This document shows, piece after piece, positions 34,269-39,437 of a stretch of DNA of 39,437 nt. Source of the stretch: Desulfobulbaceae bacterium (GTDB lineage Bacteria; Desulfobacterota; Desulfobulbia; Desulfobulbales; Desulfobulbaceae); NCBI GenBank assembly GCA_015484845.1, contig WFUT01000136.1:1-39437 (forward strand), read 5' to 3'. The notes under the pieces were generated by a model, which did not search any database, was not told the origin of the DNA, and saw only the letters and a list, made by a program, of their open reading frames with translations. Within the stretch, counting starts at the first letter, position 1. The number at the start of each line of letters is the position of its first letter. The translations under genes were made by a program, and so were the position numbers.

Positions 34269-36280
34269 TGGTGTGTGCCTCCCGTTGATGTGGTTCCTGC
34301 ATCTTCACTGCTGGTCAGGATCGGCCTGAACGGTCTGCCGCCGCCGCGGAAGAAGCGGCTGAAGAATTCATAGTACTCGAGCCTGAGGGTCTGGATCGAG
34401 ACCACCATGCCCTCCAGCAGGATGATCACCAGGTTGCCGACCGCGATGATCAGCCAGTAGGAAAAACCGCGGCCATGGGCGCCGCGGACCATGTCGGCCA
34501 GGGAAAAGACGGCCATGAACAGGGCGGCGTGGGTCAGGCCGAAGGCCGCCACCCGGACAAAGGAGACCGTGTTGGCCAGGTAGCGCAGGATCTCGTCGCC
34601 GACCTCGATCAGTGACTCGAACAGGGAAAGCCCCAGGCCCTTTGTCAACCCCTGGGTCCTGTTCCTGCCGCGGAGCCGGAGCAGGAGACGGCGCACCGGT
34701 TTCTGCAGCAGCATGACGGCAAGGAGCAGGGCCAGGACGATCCCGGCAGACAGGATCTCGCCGTGGCCGGGGGCGCCGGCGAGCATGTAGCGGACGCCGA
34801 GCCCGGCCATCAGCCAGTAGAAGAGGGCGCCGGCAAGGCCGGAGGCGGAGAGGAGATCGCCATATTTCCCCTGGCGGAGAAGGTTGACCACGTTACAGGC
34901 AAAACCAAGGCTGATGATGCCGATGCCCAGCAGGATCGAGACCTTCATGAAGGAGTCGATGTTCTTCATGGGGTGCATCCAGAGGGGCGGCAGCAGGTCC
35001 TCGAACCCGAAAACACTGCCGTACAGGAGACCGAAGACCATGGAAGAGACACCGCATTCCATGAGGATGACACCATAGTCCATGAAGCGGAACAGCCTGC
35101 GGAAGATCGCGTAGCCGGCAGCGGCCAGGACAGCGCCCTGGCCCACGTCGCCGAACATCATGCCGAAGAGGACAAGGAAGCTCACTGCCAGGAACATGGT
35201 CGGCTCCACCTCGCCGTACATGGGTGTGCCGTAGAGGGTGGTGAATTTTTCAAAGGGCCGGAGCAGCAGGGGATTGTTGAACAGGATGGGGATCCGGAGC
35301 GTGCCCGCGCGGACCTCCCTGATGGTCTCCGGATCGACCTGGTCGACCAGGGCCCTGCCGGCCGTGGCCTGGTCGATCTTCTCCTTCAGGTCGGCAAAGA
35401 GATCCACGGGCATCCAGCCGGTGATGATGAAGCTGTGGTCAATGGCCCCGAATTTTTCCTGGGCCCGGAGGAGCTGGCTGCAGAGGATGGCCTTTTCCCT
35501 GGCCTCCAGCAGGGCCTCGCCATACTCTTCGGCCAGGGCCTGCCGCTGCTGGTCAAGGAGGGCCAGCCTGTCCTCCAGGTCCCGGAGCTGGCCGGCCAGG
35601 CGGCCGATATTGGCGCTGACGGGCCCGGCCAGGTCGGACGGCAGGTCAAGGGGCTCGAGAAAGCCGCTTTTGAGCGCCCGGCCGAGCACCTCCCGGTCAT
35701 CTTCCAGGGCCATGGCCACGAGGACGAAGCGGCCTTCCTTCTTCTGCACCGGCACCAGGACATGGTAGACATCGGAGAGGCTTTCCTCGAGCCGGTCCAG
35801 GTTCTCCTCCGGCAGGAGGCCCGCTGTCCAGACCGCGTAGTGCAGGGCGGACAGGCGGTCGAAATCCAGGTCGGCCGGTTCCAGGAGCCTGAGCCGCTCC
35901 AGGACCTCCGTGTCGGCTGCCAGCCGCTGCCGGGCCTGCTCCTCTTCCCCGAGAACCGGCAGGACCCTCTTTTCGATCCTGGCCAGTATCTCGCCGATGC
36001 GGAAGTGTTCCCGGTCCGGCCTGGGGATGGTGGTGATCTGCGGCAGGGGGGCGGCCGGCCGCAGGCCGTCCAGCAGTCTCCTGATCCGGGCGAGCAGGTC
36101 CTGGTAGCGGCCAAGCTGTTCCCGGTCGACGTGGGCCACGAACCCCATCCGTCCCAGGTGGGTCTCCTCGATCCTGATCAGGTGTAGCAGCCGCAGCTCG
36201 CCCAGGACGGTCATCACCGGGGAGATCAGCTCCTCGGGACACTGGATGGTGACCCGGCTCAGGCGCACGGTTCTAAACAT
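34265..36280 (-). CDS. atpI: V/A-type ATPase subunit I (a-subunit, ion channel)
   Basis: 671 residues. The N-terminal ~320 residues are the cytoplasmic arm with coiled coils (for example GRLAGQLRDLEDRLALLDQQ). The C-terminal part has about seven or eight membrane segments starting at MFLAVSFLVLFGMMFGDVGQG. The essential arginine is Arg576 in TVSFVRVAAFGLTHAAL, facing the ring glutamate. The tail LRLEYYEFFSRFFRGGGRPF is conserved in V/A ATPases. The start ATG overlaps atpC by eight bases. Confidence 0.96.
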   Translation of the reverse strand: MFRTVRLSRVTIQCPEELISPVMTVLGELRLLHLIRIEETHLGRMGFVAHVDREQLGRYQDLLARIRRLLDGLRPAAPLPQITTIPRPDREHFRIGEILARIEKRVLPVLGEEEQARQRLAADTEVLERLRLLEPADLDFDRLSALHYAVWTAGLLPEENLDRLEESLSDVYHVLVPVQKKEGRFVLVAMALEDDREVLGRALKSGFLEPLDLPSDLAGPVSANIGRLAGQLRDLEDRLALLDQQRQALAEEYGEALLEAREKAILCSQLLRAQEKFGAIDHSFIITGWMPVDLFADLKEKIDQATAGRALVDQVDPETIREVRAGTLRIPILFNNPLLLRPFEKFTTLYGTPMYGEVEPTMFLAVSFLVLFGMMFGDVGQGAVLAAAGYAIFRRLFRFMDYGVILMECGVSSMVFGLLYGSVFGFEDLLPPLWMHPMKNIDSFMKVSILLGIGIISLGFACNVVNLLRQGKYGDLLSASGLAGALFYWLMAGLGVRYMLAGAPGHGEILSAGIVLALLLAVMLLQKPVRRLLLRLRGRNRTQGLTKGLGLSLFESLIEVGDEILRYLANTVSFVRVAAFGLTHAALFMAVFSLADMVRGAHGRGFSYWLIIAVGNLVIILLEGMVVSIQTLRLEYYEFFSRFFRGGGRPFRPILTSSEDAGTTSTGGTHQ

Positions 36281-37328
36281 GGGGACTCTCCCTGAGCAGC
36301 GCCGCGGGCAACCGTTCTGCAACAGTCTCCGGTGCCAGTCCCTGCGCCCTGGCCTCCATGATGGTGATGACGGCCCGGATCTCCATCTCCTTTTCCAGGA
36401 GATACCCTGCCTCCACGCCGACATGGAAGGGGAAGGAGGCCAGGGTGCGGCGCAGGAGGCGCAGCAGCATCGACTGCAGGGCCGGCCGGAATTCCGGCCA
36501 GTCCCGCAGGGATCCAAGCCGGGCCGCCATGCCGGTCGGCAACCGGGCGATGAAGCGGGCCACGGTGTCGGCCTTTGCCAGCCGGTGCAGGTCGCGCAGG
36601 GAGATATCCCGGCCGCCGGGAAGGCTGTAGTTGACGATCTCCTCCGGGCTCAGGCCGAAATGGACCCGCAGGCGGATCACCCAGAGGCAGTTGAGGATAT
36701 CGACGTATCCCCCCAGCACGCGGCGGGCCGCCTTCCGGTCGCTCCTGCCGGCAAGGGCGGCCACGGCGCCGGCCAGGTGGCGGAACGCGGCCAGGTCCAG
36801 GGCGGCCTCCAGGGGCGGTATCGCGCCCCCGGCCTGGTACTGGGCCATGGCATGGGCAAGGGGCCGGGCAAACGCGCTGCCCTCCAGGGCCCGGATCAGT
36901 TCCTCCGGTGTTGCGCATTCGGAGAGCCGCTCCCAGGCGAGCGTGCTGAGAGGACCCAGGGGGTAGAGCAGGGGGTCGGTAACAGCGTGATCATGACCGG
37001 CGGCAATACCGCGGAGCAGGATCTTCAGGTTTTCGGCCTCGAAGCGGGCAAAGAGGGCCAGGATGACGCGGCGGCCGGCAGCATGGCGCAGCGAACCGGC
37101 GATCTTGTGGTAGTGGGTGAAAAGGGTGGTGAACAGGTGGCGCTGCACGCTCCGCAGGGGGAGGTCCGGCCTGACGTGGCCGTAGGAGGTGGTGGCAAGG
37201 TAGGCGAGCAGGCCGGCCAGGTCGTCTGCCTGGAGGAGAAAATAGAAATCCTCGCCCGAAAGCCTCTTGCTTCGTAGTGCCCGAACCCTGGCATTGGCGA
37301 ACGAATATCTGGCGGCTGCGAGCAGCAT
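36273..37328 (-). CDS. atpC: V/A-type ATPase subunit C (d-subunit, rotor socket)
   Basis: 351 residues from the ATG at 37328, preceded by CGGAGG. The N-terminus AAARYSFANARVRALRSKRLSGEDFYFLLQADDLAGLLAYLATTSYG matches the vATP-synt_AC39 family, which joins the ring to the central stalk. Internal repeats of helical hairpins fit its three-fold funnel shape. Its place in the operon, between H and I, differs from the Thermus and Enterococcus order, where C lies between E and F. Confidence 0.93.
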   Translation of the reverse strand: MLLAAARYSFANARVRALRSKRLSGEDFYFLLQADDLAGLLAYLATTSYGHVRPDLPLRSVQRHLFTTLFTHYHKIAGSLRHAAGRRVILALFARFEAENLKILLRGIAAGHDHAVTDPLLYPLGPLSTLAWERLSECATPEELIRALEGSAFARPLAHAMAQYQAGGAIPPLEAALDLAAFRHLAGAVAALAGRSDRKAARRVLGGYVDILNCLWVIRLRVHFGLSPEEIVNYSLPGGRDISLRDLHRLAKADTVARFIARLPTGMAARLGSLRDWPEFRPALQSMLLRLLRRTLASFPFHVGVEAGYLLEKEMEIRAVITIMEARAQGLAPETVAERLPAALLRESPHV

Positions 37329-37484
37329 ACCATGGCCTCCGGGCAAGGGTTGAGGGTGTCGCAAGGCAGGGGCCGGGGGAACAGGGGCCGCCACGGTTCG
37401 CGGCCGCGGCCGCAACAACGGTGTCCCTTCTCGGCCGCGTGGCCCTGCTTCGCGGTGTCAGGCCGCGCTCTGCGGGTAGAGCAT

Positions 37485-37811
37485 CTATCCGGCGGGTCCG
37501 CCGGGCGGAAGGACGGCGGCGAGAAATTCGTCCAGGATACGGTCCTGCCGCTCGGCAACAGTGGCCCGCAGCCGCTGGATGTACTGTTCTGCCCTGTCCA
37601 GGGTCTGTTTCGCCTCCTCTTCGGCCGTGCTGATGATCGGCCCTGTCTCGGTCTTTTCGAGCTGCGCAATCCTCCGGCGGCTGGTCTCGACAACAGCCGC
37701 TGCCTCCTTGCCGGCCTGCTCCAGCAGGGCATCTGCCCTGGCGCGGGCCTCGGCGACCGCGTCCCTGGCAGATTCATCGCTTGCCACGACCTGATCGATT
37801 GCTGTCTGCAT
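37485..37811 (-). CDS. atpH: V/A-type ATPase subunit H/G-like peripheral-stalk coiled coil
   Basis: 108 residues from the ATG at 37811 with an AGGGGG ribosome site; the TTG at 37844 was rejected. Almost the whole protein is a charged coiled coil (ARDAVAEARARADALLEQAGKEAAAVVETSRRRIAQLEK...), the form expected for the H subunit that pairs with E. Sequence alone is not diagnostic; being the first gene of the ATPase operon, as in archaea and Enterococcus, supports the call. A 156-base very GC-rich spacer separates it from atpC. Confidence 0.8.
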   Translation of the reverse strand: MQTAIDQVVASDESARDAVAEARARADALLEQAGKEAAAVVETSRRRIAQLEKTETGPIISTAEEEAKQTLDRAEQYIQRLRATVAERQDRILDEFLAAVLPPGGPAG

Positions 37812-37858
37812 GGAGCTGTACCCCCTGCCCGGCGGTTTTTTCAAGGGCTGTTAAGAAC

Positions 37859-37886
37859 AAGATAAGTCCGCCCGGGCCGTTGTCAA
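37859..37886 (-). promoter_or_regulatory. Putative promoter of the V/A-ATPase operon
   Basis: On the minus strand TTGACA (37886-37881), a 16-base spacer, then TATCTT (37864-37859), 48 bases before the atpH ATG. It is the only good promoter match before the nine-gene operon. Confidence 0.6.
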
Positions 37887-37964
37887 TCAACGCCTCGGGA
37901 TGGCGGCGGCCACGGGGGCCACATTCTGTTCCGGGACAGAACCGGGGCGCACCCGGTACGCCGC

Positions 37965-39242
37965 CTACAGGCTGCCGTCGACCATGTCCCTGTCCAGGAG
38001 GTGCTTGACGTCGTAGATCACGGACAACTGCCTGCAGATACGGGAGAAATCTTCCGCGGAAAGATCCGCGAACTCGCGGTGCGCAACCGCCAGGACCACG
38101 CCGTCGTAGTGGTTGACCGGCAGGTCCTCGATCATGGTGACCCCGTAGAGCTGGTGGGCCTCCTCCCGGTCGGCCCAGGGATCGTAGACCTCGATATTGG
38201 CGCCATAGGTCCTGAGTTCGTCGATGATATCGATCACCCGGGTGTTGCGCAGGTCGGGGCAGTTCTCCTTGAAGGTGATGCCCAGGACGAGGATGTTGGC
38301 ATCGGCGACGTGGATACGTTTTTTCAGCATCAGCTTGACCACCTCGGAGGCGATGTAGCGGCCCATGTCGTCGTTGAGCCGGCGGCCGGCCAGGATCATC
38401 TCCGGGTGATAGCCCACCTCCTGCGCCTTGTGGGTCAGGTAGTAGGGATCGACACCGATGCAGTGGCCACCCACCAGGCCGGGCCGGAAATGGAGAAAAT
38501 TCCACTTGGTGCCCGCGGCCTTGAGGACCTCGATGGTGTCGATGCCCATCCGGTTGAAGATCAGGGCCAGCTCGTTGACCAGGGCGATATTGACATCGCG
38601 CTGCGTGTTCTCGATGACCTTGGCGGCCTCGGCCACCCGGATGGAACTGGCCTTGAAGGTGCCGGCGGTGATGATGGTGGCGTACAGACTGTCGACAAAG
38701 TCGGCGATCTCGGGCGTGGAGCCGGAGGTGACCTTGACGATGGTCGGCAGCCGGTGTTCATGGTCGCCGGGGTTGATCCGTTCCGGGCTGTAGCCGGCAT
38801 GGAAGTCCTCGTTGTAGACCAGCCCGGAGACCTCCTCCAGGACCGGGATACAGACCTCCTCCGTGGCGCCGGGGTAGACCGTGGACTCGTAGATGACCAC
38901 GTCGCCTTTCCCGAGCACTTGGCCCACTGTTTTCGAGGCACCGATCAGGGGCCGCAGGTCCGGCCGCTTGTTGGCGTCGATGGGCGTGGGCACGGCGACG
39001 ATGAAGACGTTGCACTCTGCCAGGTCTTCCACGCTGTCGGTGAAGCGAAGCCCTTCAGCCTTCCTGAGCTCGTCGCTGCTCACCTCGCGGGTGACATCGA
39101 TATGGTTGCGCAGCTCCTCGATACGCCGGCTCTTGAGGTCAAAGCCGGTGGTGGGCAGCTTGTGGCTGAATTCAACGGCCAGGGGCAGGCCGACATAGCC
39201 CAGGCCGATGACCGCGATGCGGGTTGATGCAAGATCCGGCAT
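37965..39242 (-). CDS. Nucleotide-sugar 6-dehydrogenase, WbpA/TviB type
   Basis: NAD-dependent enzyme oxidising a UDP-sugar (UDP-GlcNAc or UDP-GalNAc in the characterised WbpA and TviB) to the uronic acid for surface polysaccharide. It has 425 residues from the ATG at 39242, preceded by AAGGAG. The NAD-binding start is [17 protein letters not shown]. The catalytic Cys261 is in [42 protein letters not shown] is the C-terminal domain signature. [12 protein letters not shown] and [11 protein letters not shown] are typical of the TviB branch. No polysaccharide genes are in view; any cluster would lie beyond the window. Exact substrate unproven. Confidence 0.92.
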   Translation of the reverse strand: MPDLASTRIAVIGLGYVGLPLAVEFSHKLPTTGFDLKSRRIEELRNHIDVTREVSSDELRKAEGLRFTDSVEDLAECNVFIVAVPTPIDANKRPDLRPLIGASKTVGQVLGKGDVVIYESTVYPGATEEVCIPVLEEVSGLVYNEDFHAGYSPERINPGDHEHRLPTIVKVTSGSTPEIADFVDSLYATIITAGTFKASSIRVAEAAKVIENTQRDVNIALVNELALIFNRMGIDTIEVLKAAGTKWNFLHFRPGLVGGHCIGVDPYYLTHKAQEVGYHPEMILAGRRLNDDMGRYIASEVVKLMLKKRIHVADANILVLGITFKENCPDLRNTRVIDIIDELRTYGANIEVYDPWADREEAHQLYGVTMIEDLPVNHYDGVVLAVAHREFADLSAEDFSRICRQLSVIYDVKHLLDRDMVDGSL

Positions 39243-39280
39243 ACTTGTCTCCTTGTCAGTCTGTGATGGACTCGTAAAAA

Positions 39281-39437
39281 GTCTCCCTTCCGGCTAAGAC
39301 CGACATTTTCGGGACGGTTTTCTGGCCGGCGCTAAAACTCGCGAACTCGGCTATCGCCTCAAACAAGCGAGTTTTTTAACGCACCGGCCAGGAAACCGTC
39401 TGTATCCGAAAATTGTCGGATACGCCTCCAGGGAGAC
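39281..39437. repeat. Large imperfect inverted repeat at the window edge
   Basis: Left arm 39281-39342 and right arm 39367-39437 are complementary in nested blocks: GTCTCCC/GGGAGAC at the outer ends, CGACATTTTCGG with CCGAAAATTGTCG, GACGGTTT/AAACCGTC, CTGGCCGG/CCGGCCAG and AAAACTCGC/GCGAGTTTTTT around a 24-base loop. The motif GATGGACTCGTAAAAA (39265-39280) directly abuts the left end, so the element probably extends beyond both the listed ends. No gene lies within it. Confidence 0.85.

Noticed and set aside
37842-37844. Upstream TTG start for atpH
   Set aside because: The ATG at 37811 has a ribosome site and the extra residues have no coiled-coil character.

Overview
The window is a GC-rich stretch of bacterial chromosome, densely packed and mostly housekeeping. 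Gene content suggests an anaerobic Desulfobacterota (deltaproteobacterial) organism, probably near the Desulfobulbales. The reasons are a rubredoxin, a DUF39 homocysteine-biosynthesis protein, a three-cysteine LarE-type sulfurtransferase, a V/A-type ATPase operon, and a ribosomal/tRNA-modification operon (rpsP-khpA-rimM-trmD-RNA methyltransferase-rplS-rnhB-yraN) of the kind found in Geobacter-like genomes. This placement is inferred from gene content; no marker phylogeny was possible.

Layout. 1-1466 (-) is a truncated chemoreceptor with a periplasmic CZB-like zinc domain. 2111-2272 (+) is a 53-residue rubredoxin. 2322-5321 (-) holds an Uup-type ABC-F ATPase and pheA. 5824-7847 (+) holds the DUF39 protein and LarE, a sulfur-chemistry pair. 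8040-8570 (+) has HU and tRNA-Pro(CGG). 8746-11256 (+) has an MFS exporter and an exported MsrAB. 11279-11854 (-) is a zinc-finger protein whose second half resembles the C-terminal tail of class II ribonucleotide reductase. 12045-17592 (+) runs trmH-like, cobO, ileS, lspA, fabD. 17593-18346 is a 754-base AT-richer gap with hairpins and a 24-bp tandem repeat. 18347-23861 (+) is ffh followed by the ribosome/tRNA-modification operon. 23913-28574 (+) runs pdxA, tmk, a TPR lipoprotein, a LolB-like lipoprotein and rnhA. 28602-37811 (-) is a nine-gene V/A-ATPase operon (H-C-I-K-F-E-A-B-D in transcription order) followed by a universal stress protein. 37965-39242 (-) is a nucleotide-sugar dehydrogenase. 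The last ~157 bases form a large imperfect inverted repeat that probably continues past the window.

How it works together. Many adjacent genes overlap by 1-14 bases (ATGA or GTGA junctions), so translation is probably coupled in several operons. The ATPase operon encodes all peripheral, stalk and membrane subunits of a rotary enzyme. Its c-ring subunit lacks visible sodium ligands, so proton coupling is the simpler guess. No prophage, insertion sequence, CRISPR array or defence island is visible. The least ordinary items are the DUF39/LarE pair, the stand-alone RNR-tail-like zinc-finger protein, the intergenic repeat region before ffh, the rnhB start codon inside the rplS terminator loop, and the terminal inverted repeat.
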